Origin: an uncultured Roseibium sp. | Lineage (GTDB): Bacteria > Pseudomonadota > Alphaproteobacteria > Rhizobiales > Stappiaceae | Length of the DNA: 64,000 nt | Direction of reading: 5' to 3' | NCBI RefSeq assembly: GCF_963669205.1 | Contig: NZ_OY769915.1 | Span: forward strand, 3,446,001-3,510,000 | Shown here: piece by piece, positions 1 to 8,698 of the stretch | Position numbering within the stretch: the first letter of the stretch is position 1 | How the letters are laid out: each line of letters begins with the position of its first letter | Position numbers and translations under genes: made by a program | The notes under the pieces: model-generated | Told to the model about the DNA's origin: nothing | The model's database searches: none | The model's input: the letters and a program-made list of their open reading frames with translations, nothing else

Positions 1-1409
1 AGCTCGGCCTGAAGCCCGGCAAGACGATCAAGGTGAAGGACGCCATCCTCGCGCTCGTGACCAAGTCGGCAAACGATGTTGCTACCGTGGTTGCCGAGAA
101 CATCGGCGGCTCGGAGAAAAAATTCGCGGAGCGGATGACGCGGACGGCGCGCGCGCTCGGAATGAAGAAGACCACGTTCCGCAACCCGCATGGTCTTCCC
201 AACTCCGGACAACGCACCACGGCTCGCGACATGGCGACCCTGGGACGCGCGATTCAGGAGCACTTCCCTCAGTATTACGGTTACTTCAAGACGCGTTCCT
301 ACAAATATGGCGGCCGGACATACGGCAACCACAACAAGCTGCTCGGCAGCGTCAAGGGTGTGGACGGCATCAAGACAGGCTACATCCGTGCTTCGGGTTT
401 CAATCTCGTGACATCGGTCAACCGCAATGGACGTCAGATTGTCGCCGTTGTCATGGGCGGACGCTCGGGCGCTTCAAGAAATGCGCAGATGACCAAGCTG
501 ATCAGCCGATACCTCTCCAAGGCGAGCCGCGGCAAGAAAACCGTTCCTGCGATCGCCAAGGGCGGGGCAGCCCCGACCTTCGTCGCCTCGGCGCTCAAGT
601 CGCCGCCGCTGCCAAAGGCCAAACCGGGCAGCCGGCAGGCACCTGCAACCGGTGCGCCGATGGTTCTGGCCTTCAACGCCGGTTCACAGAAACCTGCCGT
701 TCCGGATCCCTCCCCGTCCGGCGACCCGGCAGTGACGAAAGCCGTTGCGGACACCGCACCGAAGACAATCCCGGGCTTCGGCGAAGCCGTCCCGGTCCCG
801 CCGAAACTGGTCAAGCAGCGGTTTGACGAAACCTTTGCAGTCGCGACCGCTCTGCCGCCGGTCCCGCGCGAAAGCCCCGGCCTTGATTTGACGACGAACT
901 CGACCGGCAACAAGGCCCTGCTGGATGCGGCAAGAGGCGCGGCGACAAAGGCAACCGCCAGCGCATCGCCACGCGGCAACAGCCCTGTGCCCGCCAAGAC
1001 AATCACCGTTGAAACGGTGAGGATCGAAACAATCCCGGCGCCTGAAGCTGTCGAAGCACCTCGGGCAATTGCTATCGCCTCGGCGACAGCGGCGCCGCAG
1101 GTTGAACCGGAAACGCGTGGCGACAGTGTAACCGTGGCCACCAGCGACAGGCCGGACATCGAGCCGGGCTGGCAGGTTCAGATCGCAGCATCGGAAACGG
1201 AGAACCAGGCCGTCGCTCTGTTGAAAAAGGCAAAGGCCAGAACCGGCGCGGCGCTGCGCGGACGCTCACCTTACACCGAACCAGTCGATGCCAACGGAAC
1301 AACGCTTTACCGGGCACGTTTCGTCGGCTTCGAAAACAAGACCGCAGCGCGCAGGGCCTGCAGAACCCTCAAAAAGGCAAAATTCGCCTGCTTCGCCATC
1401 TATCAGTAA
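1..1409 (+). CDS. D-alanyl-D-alanine carboxypeptidase with C-terminal SPOR domain (5' partial)
   Basis: Penicillin-binding protein of the S11 family that trims the terminal D-Ala of peptidoglycan stem peptides in the periplasm. The reading frame is already open at base 3, so the signal peptide and the SxxK nucleophile lie upstream of the window. Visible are the SxN motif (SAND, about residue 23 of the fragment) and the KTG triad (IKTGYI). After the catalytic domain comes a long Pro/Ala-rich linker of about 200 residues, then a SPOR domain (from GWQVQIAAS to the end), which in this family binds denuded septal glycan. The stop is 17 bp from the stop of the convergent J-domain gene. Fold and activity are secure; which dac paralogue it is cannot be told without the N-terminus. 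Confidence 0.93.
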   Translation, partial: LGLKPGKTIKVKDAILALVTKSANDVATVVAENIGGSEKKFAERMTRTARALGMKKTTFRNPHGLPNSGQRTTARDMATLGRAIQEHFPQYYGYFKTRSYKYGGRTYGNHNKLLGSVKGVDGIKTGYIRASGFNLVTSVNRNGRQIVAVVMGGRSGASRNAQMTKLISRYLSKASRGKKTVPAIAKGGAAPTFVASALKSPPLPKAKPGSRQAPATGAPMVLAFNAGSQKPAVPDPSPSGDPAVTKAVADTAPKTIPGFGEAVPVPPKLVKQRFDETFAVATALPPVPRESPGLDLTTNSTGNKALLDAARGAATKATASASPRGNSPVPAKTITVETVRIETIPAPEAVEAPRAIAIASATAAPQVEPETRGDSVTVATSDRPDIEPGWQVQIAASETENQAVALLKKAKARTGAALRGRSPYTEPVDANGTTLYRARFVGFENKTAARRACRTLKKAKFACFAIYQ

Positions 1410-1426
1410 CAGCGTAACGGATGTCC

Positions 1427-2134
1427 TCAATGTCTTCTGAGAAGCGTGTCTTTAGCCTCGTTGATTTTCGCCGCGAGGAAGCCGGATCCTCCCTTGTCGG
1501 GATGAACGCGCAGCATAAGCCTGCGGTGCGCGGCTCGAATTTCCGCGTCCCCGGCATCGGGAGAAAGCCCCAGGATCTCGTAGGCCTCCTCATCTGTCAT
1601 GGGGCCAGAGCTCGCCGGGCTTCCCTGCCCCTCTGTTCCATCCGACTGGAAGTGTTCACGCCATCCGGAAAACCGGCGGTCGAGATAAGCTTCGACTAGT
1701 TTCAGGCTCTGGTCGTCCTGCAGACATTCCTGCCAGAAGGCATGAAGCTGTTCTTCTGCAAGATCGTCAAGATTGCGGCCCTGAAAACTGCCGGCCAGCA
1801 CAACGCCGGTCATCTCGCCGGTATCATGATCCAGTTCCATCTCGATCATCGCCGTCCTCACCCGCGATCGTTGACCGGACGATTTGTTGGGCTTGTATGT
1901 TCCGGTCAGTCCGCCCAGTCCCGCCAGTCCGAGCAGTGACAGGCCGAATCCGATCGTGGGAATGGCGAACATGAACCTCCCGGTCACGAGAAACACGCCT
2001 CCGATCAGCAGCAACGCGACGCCGCCAAGGGTGCGTACCTTGCGGGCAAGATCCGCCGGGTTCGCCTGAACAAAACTGCGGGCGCCGAAAACAACGGCCG
2101 CAAGCAGGATCAATCCGATAAGAAAATAGAACAT
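1427..2134 (-). CDS. Membrane-anchored J-domain (DnaJ-like) protein
   Basis: A 235-residue protein with two N-terminal hydrophobic segments (about residues 1-20 and 35-75), a central charged region, and a C-terminal J domain carrying the HPD tripeptide (LRVHPDKGG) that stimulates DnaK-type ATPases. The layout (membrane segments first, short J domain last) resembles TIM14/DjlA-like co-chaperones of alphaproteobacteria and not classical DnaJ, since the Gly/Phe and zinc-finger regions are absent. Its ATG overlaps the stop of the upstream VWA-like gene by one base (TGATG), so the two are translationally coupled. The client is unknown. Confidence 0.85.
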   Translation of the reverse strand: MFYFLIGLILLAAVVFGARSFVQANPADLARKVRTLGGVALLLIGGVFLVTGRFMFAIPTIGFGLSLLGLAGLGGLTGTYKPNKSSGQRSRVRTAMIEMELDHDTGEMTGVVLAGSFQGRNLDDLAEEQLHAFWQECLQDDQSLKLVEAYLDRRFSGWREHFQSDGTEGQGSPASSGPMTDEEAYEILGLSPDAGDAEIRAAHRRLMLRVHPDKGGSGFLAAKINEAKDTLLRRH

Positions 2135-2868
2135 CAGCCAGGCTTGATTTGCTGCAACAGCAGACGGGCGCCCTGCCCGCCTTTCTTTTCAAGCGCCTGA
2201 AGCGCCTTGTGCCCACCAGTTGCAAAAACTGCGACCGCTTTCAAGAGTTCGGCAAGCTGCTGCGCAGAGCCGGCGTCGAACGGGCAATACGCCCCCTTCG
2301 TCAGACGCGCCATCTCGCGGAAGGCCTGCTCGGCGACGGCGTCGCGTCCTTCCTGGAACAAGAACATGGGCACACCGAGCAGGCCGAGCTGACCGGCCTT
2401 GTCGCAAAGCATGTCCACATCTTCCTCCATGCAGTCGCCGACATAGACGACCGCCGCGATTTTCTCGTCCGACGCTGACTGGAGCGCCGCGGAGAGGACC
2501 TTGCCGATCTGCGTGCGCCCGCCCTGAACGGAAATCCGGCTCATCGCACGCGCAAGTTCATCACTGCGCTCGAACCATCTCGATGCCCTGCATTCGCCAA
2601 AACCGCGGAAATAGACAAGCTTGATTTTCAGCCCGCCGATCTTGCCCGCTTCCTGAAACATTTCCGCCTGGATGTGACAGGCCCTGTCCCAGGTCGGCTG
2701 ACGGCTCATCGTGGCATCCAGGGCAAATATCAGGCGCCCGCCGCTCCCCGGCTGGGGTTTGGTTGTCTTCGCTTTTTCCAGAAAAGCGGAAACATCATCA
2801 ACGGTGGACGGGCTTTGTGAGCCCTGCCTGAGCGGTGTTTCCACCATACCGTCTCTGGATTTTGCCAT
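2134..2868 (-). CDS. VWA-domain-like protein
   Basis: A 244-residue soluble protein with a von Willebrand A-like fold: the strand LIFALDATMS gives a degenerate MIDAS (D-x-T-x-S instead of DxSxS), followed by GGRTQIGKVL, which supplies the usual metal-binding Thr, and the strand VVYVGDCMEEDV. No signal peptide or membrane segment is visible, so a cytoplasmic role in metal-dependent protein contacts is likely. It is translationally coupled to the downstream J-domain gene. Together with the upstream DUF1489 gene on the same strand it may form an operon. No specific function is assigned. Confidence 0.75.
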   Translation of the reverse strand: MAKSRDGMVETPLRQGSQSPSTVDDVSAFLEKAKTTKPQPGSGGRLIFALDATMSRQPTWDRACHIQAEMFQEAGKIGGLKIKLVYFRGFGECRASRWFERSDELARAMSRISVQGGRTQIGKVLSAALQSASDEKIAAVVYVGDCMEEDVDMLCDKAGQLGLLGVPMFLFQEGRDAVAEQAFREMARLTKGAYCPFDAGSAQQLAELLKAVAVFATGGHKALQALEKKGGQGARLLLQQIKPG

Positions 2869-2958
2869 CCTGCCTGTTCCCTGCCTCGCTCACTTACCAA
2901 GAAAGTGGGCATGAGAGCGCTTCTTGGCAAGTTTGTCCGGCTTCCTAAGGTCCTCACG

Positions 2959-3393
2959 CTAGAGCAGACAAAGCTCAACGAGATCGCGCCGCATTGCGTC
3001 CGGGATCGTGCGCGTGTCGCCGGCAGAGCGCATGTCCTCGGGAGCATCTTCCGGCTTCAGATAGCGCCAGCCCTGGAAAGGTCTCCTGGGCTGATAGCGC
3101 GTCAGGATCAACCGCGGCTCAAGCACCAGGTCGCACCGTTTGATACCGCCTTCATCGGTAAAAGGGCGAATGTCGACGAGGTGCTGACGGACCTGGATCT
3201 TGCCCTTGATGACCCAATAGAGCGATCCGCCGTCAAGAAGTTCGTCCCGGCGAGTCGGAACCATCCGCGTGGTATGCGTGGTCACTTCCTCCCGCCCGGC
3301 AAGCCTGGCCTGCTCGACGCGGTAGTCGATCCAAGCCTGCAGAGACTCCGCGCTGTCCGCCCCCACACATAATTTCAACAGATTTAACGTCAT
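2959..3393 (-). CDS. DUF1489 family protein
   Basis: A 144-residue cytoplasmic protein matching the DUF1489 family, which is largely restricted to alphaproteobacteria. Recognisable features are the N-terminal LNLLKLCVGADS, the RRDELLDGGSLYWVIKG block and the late RPFQGWRYL segment. No catalytic residues are known for the family. The gene lies 90 bp upstream of the VWA-like gene on the same strand and starts at an ATG 115 bp from the divergent reductase start, so the 3394-3508 gap must hold both promoters. Family assignment is from memory of the conserved sequence. Confidence 0.8.
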   Translation of the reverse strand: MTLNLLKLCVGADSAESLQAWIDYRVEQARLAGREEVTTHTTRMVPTRRDELLDGGSLYWVIKGKIQVRQHLVDIRPFTDEGGIKRCDLVLEPRLILTRYQPRRPFQGWRYLKPEDAPEDMRSAGDTRTIPDAMRRDLVELCLL

Positions 3394-3508
3394 TCTTCTG
3401 AACTAGCAGGCCTGCACCCGACGTCAAGCCGAGCCGCCGAAACTCGGTGGATTGTGCACAGGCGCGCACAGCAAATCCTTGCACCCCACACCGAACAGGG
3501 GTCTCTTT

Positions 3509-4399
3509 ATGTCTATGGACGTGTTTGTAACCGGCGGCACCGGGACAATCGGTGCAGCTGTTGTGAAAAACCTGATCTCGAAAGGAAGCCGCGTCATTGC
3601 ACTTGCACGCTCGGAGGCTTCCGCTGACAGGTTGCGCGCACTTGGCGCGAGCGCGTATCCCGGCGATCTGAAGAACCCGGAAAGCTGGGTTGAGAGAGCC
3701 GCCTCCTGTGAGGCCGTCGTGCATGCGGGAGCTACCTTTACCGAAGACATGGGACGTGTCGACCGCCTGTCCATGCTGTCGCTCAAGCAGGCCGCAAAGC
3801 ACAGGAAACAGCCGCTGAAACTCGTCTATACGGGCGGTATCTGGCTGTTCCCCGAAACTGTGGGCGCAGACGTTATCACCGAAAAGACGCCTTTCGCCCC
3901 CATTCCGGCGTTCCGCTTCATGGCGGAAACGATCCGCACCCTGTCTCACGGGACCGACCTCAATCTCGTGGTCATTCATCCCGCGCTGGTCTGCAGTCTG
4001 ACAGAGGGCCCCATCGCCCGGATGACACAAGCACTCAAGGACGGAGTGCCCTTCAGGACAAGTGCCGGGCCGCAAACCATGTGGCCTCTTGTCGAAGCCA
4101 ATGATCTGGCGTCTCTCTACAGCCTTGCCCTCCAGCACGCCAGATTCAGAATGACACTTCTGGCGAGCTCCGTACCGGGCATTTCCGTCGGGCATCTGGC
4201 CTCACACATCTCCGCCCGGCACGGCGCACCGCTGAAGATCGAGACGACCGGTACCGCGATCGATCAGGATCACCGTACCGACTTCGACGCGGGCTACGCA
4301 CTGTCGCAACGGGTTGACACCGCGCATACACGGCGCACCGCTGGATGGGAGCCGGAATACGCCACCATCGAGGATCTCGTCGTTTCTCTTTCCCGTTAA
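3509..4399 (+). CDS. NAD(P)-binding epimerase/reductase (extended SDR-like)
   Basis: A 296-residue Rossmann-fold protein. The N-terminus MSMDVFVTGGTGTIG carries the GxxGxxG dinucleotide-binding motif, followed by an acidic/basic strand end (VIALARS) that suggests NADP preference. The canonical YxxxK active-site pair is not obvious, so it may be an atypical or NmrA-like member. The start at 3509 is preferred over an upstream in-frame start at 3452 because an AGGGG ribosome-binding site ends 7 bases before it and the family fold begins right there. It stands alone; substrate unknown. Confidence 0.8.
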   Translation: MSMDVFVTGGTGTIGAAVVKNLISKGSRVIALARSEASADRLRALGASAYPGDLKNPESWVERAASCEAVVHAGATFTEDMGRVDRLSMLSLKQAAKHRKQPLKLVYTGGIWLFPETVGADVITEKTPFAPIPAFRFMAETIRTLSHGTDLNLVVIHPALVCSLTEGPIARMTQALKDGVPFRTSAGPQTMWPLVEANDLASLYSLALQHARFRMTLLASSVPGISVGHLASHISARHGAPLKIETTGTAIDQDHRTDFDAGYALSQRVDTAHTRRTAGWEPEYATIEDLVVSLSR

Positions 4400-4488
4400 C
4401 GGCGCATATCAATGCCGGTTCAATCCGTGACAAGTCTTTCTCAACCTGTCGGCCTTATCATGCGGACAACCAATTCACGGGATGTCAC

Positions 4489-5004
4489 ATGAAACGACTT
4501 GCGGCCTTATTTCTGGTTCTGACGATCACGCTCGGATCTGTCCCCGCTTGCGCGGAGCAGGCAGAAGGCGCGTTTTCGATGGTCAATACGGCTGCGTTCT
4601 CGGAACAGGACAGCCAAAGGACGTCACTAGATCTGGAACGGGAGTCTGCCCAGGTCACCATTGACTTTCAAAGAGAAGACCGGCTTGGCCTGACGATAGG
4701 CGGCACCAAAATCGCGCTGCACCCGGTTTCCGGCGGCCTGGCAGGACTGACCTGGGACCCTCAAGGCGCCAGCCTGCTTCACGAGAGTGATGTCAAGGCC
4801 CTGAACGATCCGCGAAATCCTGAAGAAGTTCCGGCATGGGGGGCTGATCTGGCCTGGCCGGGATTGGGCGTTGCAAGGCTGGTGCTCATACCTTTGGGTG
4901 CGGATGCATATGTCGGTTTCCTGATCAGTCATCCGCAGGGCAGGAAAGTCGTTCGTCAAATGGAGTTCAGACAGATCCCCGGCCCCAGGGACAGACCTGA
5001 TTAG
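4489..5004 (+). CDS. Hypothetical secreted protein
   Basis: A 171-residue protein starting MKRLAALFLVLTITLG, a clear Sec signal peptide with probable cleavage after PACA. The mature part is small, without Cys, and has no motif I recognise. The open frame extends upstream to 4345, but that part would read through the end of the preceding reductase gene, and the signal peptide fixes the start at 4489. It lies 89 bp downstream of the reductase and could be cotranscribed with it. Function unknown. Confidence 0.65.
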   Translation: MKRLAALFLVLTITLGSVPACAEQAEGAFSMVNTAAFSEQDSQRTSLDLERESAQVTIDFQREDRLGLTIGGTKIALHPVSGGLAGLTWDPQGASLLHESDVKALNDPRNPEEVPAWGADLAWPGLGVARLVLIPLGADAYVGFLISHPQGRKVVRQMEFRQIPGPRDRPD

Positions 5005-5065
5005 GATACGGAGTCACAGTTGTGTCCGCACGCCCGAACACCTGTCCGGTTTTTGCAAAGCGGAA

Positions 5066-5098
5066 TCAAAAAAGGCGTGGCCACTGACCACACCTTTC
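5066..5098 (-). terminator. Rho-independent terminator of the small membrane protein gene
   Basis: On the minus strand a 10-bp stem (AAAGGTGTGG with AAAGGCGTGG arms, one G-T pair; 5088-5097 and 5071-5080) with a 7-base loop is followed by a T run (complement of the A run at 5068-5073). It lies directly after the stop of the small gene at 5121. Confidence 0.75.
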
Positions 5099-5120
5099 GT
5101 TCGGTTACGCGACCGGCGTC

Positions 5121-5255
5121 TTACTGTGCGACGGCAACGGCGTTATTCGCGCTTTCCACATCATTGAAGAGAAGGATCATCGTCAAAGCGAGACCTACCG
5201 CAGCGACAGTCCAGAGAGTGACGCTCCAACAGGATTTCTGCACGTTTTCGTCCAT
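5121..5255 (-). CDS. Small single-span membrane protein (44 aa)
   Basis: A 44-residue protein beginning MDENVQKSCWSVTLW and ending NNAVAVAQ, with one hydrophobic segment of about 17 residues (VAAVGLALTMILLF). Support: an AGGG ribosome-binding site six bases before the ATG, a stop codon, and a rho-independent terminator 23 bp downstream on the same strand. The gene is shorter than usual ORF cut-offs and is easily missed. It has no recognisable family. It is divergent from the DUF599 gene, with about 200 bp between their starts. Confidence 0.6.
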   Translation of the reverse strand: MDENVQKSCWSVTLWTVAAVGLALTMILLFNDVESANNAVAVAQ

Positions 5256-5458
5256 TCAAGCCCTACACTTTTTGCGGCGCCGATCCCCTGCATTTTCAAA
5301 TGTGGCGCCATTGGGGCGACGAAGTAAACGAACCTTTACCAATTCGCAAGCGCAAAAAAGGTGCAGCTGCCAACCGATTTTTGCAGAGCAGAATTCCTTT
5401 CATTTTTTCAGCTGCTTATGCTTATTTGGGTTCGTTGTGCCCAACAGAAAGTTTTGCC

Positions 5459-6181
5459 ATGCATGCTCTTTCGAACCTGGATATCGCTGCCGCTGTCTGG
5501 TTTCTTGTCGCCTGGTTCGGTTTCAACCTGATCGTCGATGTCACCTCTTTGCGGCACAAGACGCTCTCCAGCGCGATGGATGACTACCGCCGTGAATGGA
5601 TGCTTTCCATGTGCGATCGCGAGGTGCGCATCATGGACACCGCCATCATGTCCGGATTGCAGCAGGGAACGGCGTTTTTCGCCTCGACGGCGCTTCTGGC
5701 GATCGGCGGCGGGTTCGCGCTTCTGGAGGCAACCGACCGCATTGTACAGATTACCGGTGACCTTTCGATCCCGGTCGAGAGCAGCAGAGCCCTTTGGGAA
5801 ATCAAGGTGCTCGGCCTCATGCTCATCTTTGCATATGGGTTTTTCAAGTTCGGCTGGGCGTACAGGCTTTTCAACTATGCCAGTATCGTCATGGGCGCGG
5901 TGCCCGAGCACGGCAGGGCCAACCGGGAAGACGTCCGCAAAATGGCACGCAAGGCCGCAGAACTGAATGTTCTGGCCGGACGGCATTTCAACCGCGGCCA
6001 GAGAGCCCTGTTTTTTGCGATCGGATTTCTCGGCTGGTTCGCCGGGCCCTTTGTGTTCGCGGCATGTACGCTTGCCGTTCTGCTGGTGCTGCTGCGGCGT
6101 CAGTTTGCCTCGCGCGCAAGGGCAGCCGTGCTCTCGGGGCAGTATCCAAGCTTGCTTTCATCGGACAAGTCGGGGGAATAG
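5459..6181 (+). CDS. DUF599 family membrane protein
   Basis: A 240-residue inner-membrane protein of family DUF599. It starts MHALSNLDIAAAVWFLVAW and has about four transmembrane segments (residues 7-25, 60-80, 115-135, 185-215). The cytoplasmic stretch between the first two contains the family-typical MDDYRREWML. The ATG at 5459 is chosen because upstream in-frame sequence (to 5300) is basic and not membrane-like. The 3' end runs 82 bp into the 3' end of the convergent cyclase gene. Function of the family is unknown. Confidence 0.85.
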   Translation: MHALSNLDIAAAVWFLVAWFGFNLIVDVTSLRHKTLSSAMDDYRREWMLSMCDREVRIMDTAIMSGLQQGTAFFASTALLAIGGGFALLEATDRIVQITGDLSIPVESSRALWEIKVLGLMLIFAYGFFKFGWAYRLFNYASIVMGAVPEHGRANREDVRKMARKAAELNVLAGRHFNRGQRALFFAIGFLGWFAGPFVFAACTLAVLLVLLRRQFASRARAAVLSGQYPSLLSSDKSGE

Positions 6182-7347
6182 ACGGAAACCGGATCATCGA
6201 AGCCTTTCACCCGGTAGCGGCCATAGAGACCCGACCGGCAGCCCATGATGTCCGAAAGCGCGTCGGAAACGAGCACCTCGCGATGCAGGTCCTTCGCAAG
6301 TTCGGCGATCCGTGCGGCCAGGTTGACCACCGGACCGACCACCGTGAAGTCCAGACGCGTCTCGCTGCCGACATTGCCGTAAAAGACGTCGCCGGCATGC
6401 AGCGCTATCCCGACGCTCAGATCCGGCGTGACCGCGCAGGTATTGCTCGTATTGATCGTCTCGATCCTCTTGAGCGTTTCCCGTGCCGCAAGCAGCGCCC
6501 TCCTGGCCGCATCGCGCGCTTCCTCTTCCGTTTCGTAAGGGAAGATTGCCATCACCTCGTCGCCGATGAATTTGAGCACCTCGCCACCATGTGCCTCGAC
6601 GGCCGCCGTCATCGCCCCGAAATACTTGTTGAGGAACGACACGATCATGTCGGCGGGAAGCGTGTTGGAAAGCCGGGTGAACCCGCGGATGTCGGCGAAG
6701 CTGACAACAGCCTTGATGGTTTCGCCCTGTCCGCGGCGGGTGGTTCCGTCGAGAACCTTCGAGCCCGCACGCCGCCCCACATAGGTATCAAGAACCGTTT
6801 CGGCGGTCCTGCGCAACGTCTTGAGTTCGCACACGAGCCCAAGGGGCCGGACGATCGACTCAAACACGCCGATATGCGTTTTGGTGAAGCCGGCGGGTGC
6901 CTTCGTGGCGAAGGTCACGACCTTGACCGAGCCGTCGGAAAACGGCATCGGCAGCGCGATATAATCTGTATAGCCCTCATCGCGCAACTCGAGCGTGATC
7001 GGAAACTCCTCCGCCTGTTCAGGCGCTTGCGCGAGCCTGACGCGCACAGGTCTGACGGTGTCGTGCACGCGCTTGATGGGACTGGACTGATAGTCGTCGT
7101 CAGAGCTGTTCTCGGCCGTGTAGAGACGCAGTTCTCGTGTCCCCTCACTTGTCCAGACGGAGCCTTCCGCCCTGACATTCGGATGAACGACCCAGATCCC
7201 GGTGGTTGCCCTGTCCACCGGTACATGTCCCTCGCGAAGACGGACGGCCATTTCACTGACCACTTCCAAGGTATCGTTGAGATACGACGCGTCGCTATAA
7301 AGCCATTGCACAACGTCTGCCGCGACAAGCGGTGCTTCCAGGACCAT
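6100..7347 (-). CDS. Class III adenylate/guanylate cyclase
   Basis: A soluble nucleotidyl cyclase predicted to make cAMP (or cGMP) from ATP (GTP). The start chosen (MVLEAPLVAADVVQWL) gives 415 residues; a longer frame upstream overlaps the ydcF-like gene and lacks homology-like sequence. Residues 1-200 form a sensor-like region without membrane segments, possibly GAF-like. The catalytic domain covers about 205-385, with both metal-binding Asp residues in place (FADIRGFT, Asp219; FIGDEVMAIFP, Asp263) and a substrate-binding region RLDFTVVGPVVNLAARI near the end. Its last 82 bp overlap the DUF599 gene on the other strand. A second class III cyclase lies 2.6 kb away (9979-10830). Confidence 0.9.
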   Translation of the reverse strand: MVLEAPLVAADVVQWLYSDASYLNDTLEVVSEMAVRLREGHVPVDRATTGIWVVHPNVRAEGSVWTSEGTRELRLYTAENSSDDDYQSSPIKRVHDTVRPVRVRLAQAPEQAEEFPITLELRDEGYTDYIALPMPFSDGSVKVVTFATKAPAGFTKTHIGVFESIVRPLGLVCELKTLRRTAETVLDTYVGRRAGSKVLDGTTRRGQGETIKAVVSFADIRGFTRLSNTLPADMIVSFLNKYFGAMTAAVEAHGGEVLKFIGDEVMAIFPYETEEEARDAARRALLAARETLKRIETINTSNTCAVTPDLSVGIALHAGDVFYGNVGSETRLDFTVVGPVVNLAARIAELAKDLHREVLVSDALSDIMGCRSGLYGRYRVKGFDDPVSVYSPDLSDESKLGYCPESTAALAREAN

Positions 7348-7448
7348 CTGCCCAAGCCCTTTTGTTCCCTGAGATATCCCAGATATGGTGCGTCGCAACG
7401 CAAAGTGAAAGAGGTAAAATCTGGACAGCGTTAATCTTTTGCCGGTTT

Positions 7449-8252
7449 TTATGCATCCGGCCCGGGCAGGAGCGCAGGGGTGCGCCCCGTGATCCGGTAA
7501 ACGAGAAGTCCGAGCCATTCCCTGAATGCCAGATCAAAGCGGCGCAATCCCTTCGAGGCGCCGGAGAAGGCAAGCCCTCGGTCCTCCAGCCCGCGCGTCC
7601 TGTAGTCGACCGGATACGCGGTGACCCCGGTCCAGCCCGCCTGTTCAAAAACGCCCATGGCCCTCGGCATGTGGTAGGCCGACGTCACGAGCAGCCAGGT
7701 CTGCCCGGGTTGCGGATCAATCAGCTTTTTGGTCAGAACGGCATTTTGCCAGGTGTTTCTTGAGGCGTCTTCAAGAACGACACGATCCGGCGCTATTCCG
7801 AAATCTTCGAACAGTTTTGCGGCTCCTTCGGCTTCCGTCGCCTGGGACTGGATGATGACGCCTTTGCCGCCGGTATGAACGACCCGCGCATCCGGCAGGG
7901 TTGCAGCGAGCCGCGCCGCGATCGTGATTCTCTCGCCTGATGTCGTGAGTGCCGTATCTCCCCGGCCGCCGGTCACGACCGTATCGACCGCCCCGCCCAG
8001 AACGATGATCCCGTCGTAGGATCTGGTCACGTCCGGCCGCGGAAACCGCTCTTCCAGGGGTAGAATGAGCCAGTTCGCCGCCGGCGAGAGGCCACATACC
8101 GCAAATCCGAACACAGCCAGCCAGACCAGACGGATCCCGGTCACCGGCCATCGGTTGATGCCTTTGAGCACCAGACCAAGCAGCGCGACCGCGATCAGGA
8201 GATTCGACGGCTGGATGAAAAAATACCCGATCTTGGAAATGTAGAAGAACAT
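7449..8252 (-). CDS. YdcF/SanA/ElyC family (DUF218) membrane protein
   Basis: A 267-residue protein with two N-terminal transmembrane segments (about 15-30 and 40-60) and a DUF218 domain: YDGIIVLGGAVD, then VVHTGGKG, then the family signature SRNTWQNAVLTKKL and VTSAYHMPRAMGVF. Relatives (ElyC, SanA) act in envelope integrity and lipid-carrier related steps in enterobacteria; the exact reaction is unknown. It lies 101 bp upstream of the cyclase on the same strand, so cotranscription is possible. Confidence 0.85.
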   Translation of the reverse strand: MFFYISKIGYFFIQPSNLLIAVALLGLVLKGINRWPVTGIRLVWLAVFGFAVCGLSPAANWLILPLEERFPRPDVTRSYDGIIVLGGAVDTVVTGGRGDTALTTSGERITIAARLAATLPDARVVHTGGKGVIIQSQATEAEGAAKLFEDFGIAPDRVVLEDASRNTWQNAVLTKKLIDPQPGQTWLLVTSAYHMPRAMGVFEQAGWTGVTAYPVDYRTRGLEDRGLAFSGASKGLRRFDLAFREWLGLLVYRITGRTPALLPGPDA

Positions 8253-8698
8253 TCCGGCAGTCCAACCTTGTTTTTTCGCAACTGAAATCTAGCTTCGGAT
8301 TTCGCTCAAGAGAAGCTGACCTGCAGTTTCGGCACATCCGGACGAGACTGTTTTCCATAACTAAAACAAGAGTGTGGCGGTTGGTCCCGGAAATTCGTTT
8401 CTCAGTGGTTTCAAAAAAAGATCGAATAAGGTTTTTCTGGAAAAAACAAAATAAGCCAAACACTTAAGTTCCACGCTGGCGGAACGGATCTGTAAATCAA
8501 TTGTCACACTTTGCAGCGAAAGTGCAGTCGTTTTCCTGGTTTGACCTGCGGTGAAACAAAGAGAACCGGACGCCGGTCTTCCACCGAAATGATTGTCGTT
8601 TTTCACAAAGGCGATAACCGTGATCGAGGTCACAGGGGCGTGAGCAGAAGTGAGGCATGCTGTGTGAGTTGAACCAAGACACAGTCGAGGGTAGCCAA
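8253..8698. other. Intergenic region between ydcF-like and globin-like genes
   Basis: 446 bp without a supported gene. It holds the divergent promoters of the two neighbours, several A/T runs near 8400-8460, and a CRP-type palindrome at 8619-8634 (listed separately). No repeats or RNA structure recognised. Confidence 0.5.
8619..8634. promoter_or_regulatory. CRP/FNR-type palindrome
   Basis: The sequence CGTGATCGAGGTCACA matches the CRP core GTGA-N6-TCAC exactly, with symmetric spacing. It lies about 65 bp upstream of the globin-like start. Two predicted cyclases lie within 2.5 kb, which makes a cAMP link conceivable, but a single short site can occur by chance. Confidence 0.4.

Noticed and set aside
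3233..4195. Open frame of 320 codons on the minus strand
   Set aside because: Overlaps the start of DUF1489 and is antisense to the reductase; high Cys/His/Gly content typical of shadow frames.
5794..7434. Open frame of 546 codons on the plus strand
   Set aside because: Antisense to the class III cyclase whose protein has intact catalytic motifs; the plus-strand translation is Arg/His/Gly-rich and matches no family.
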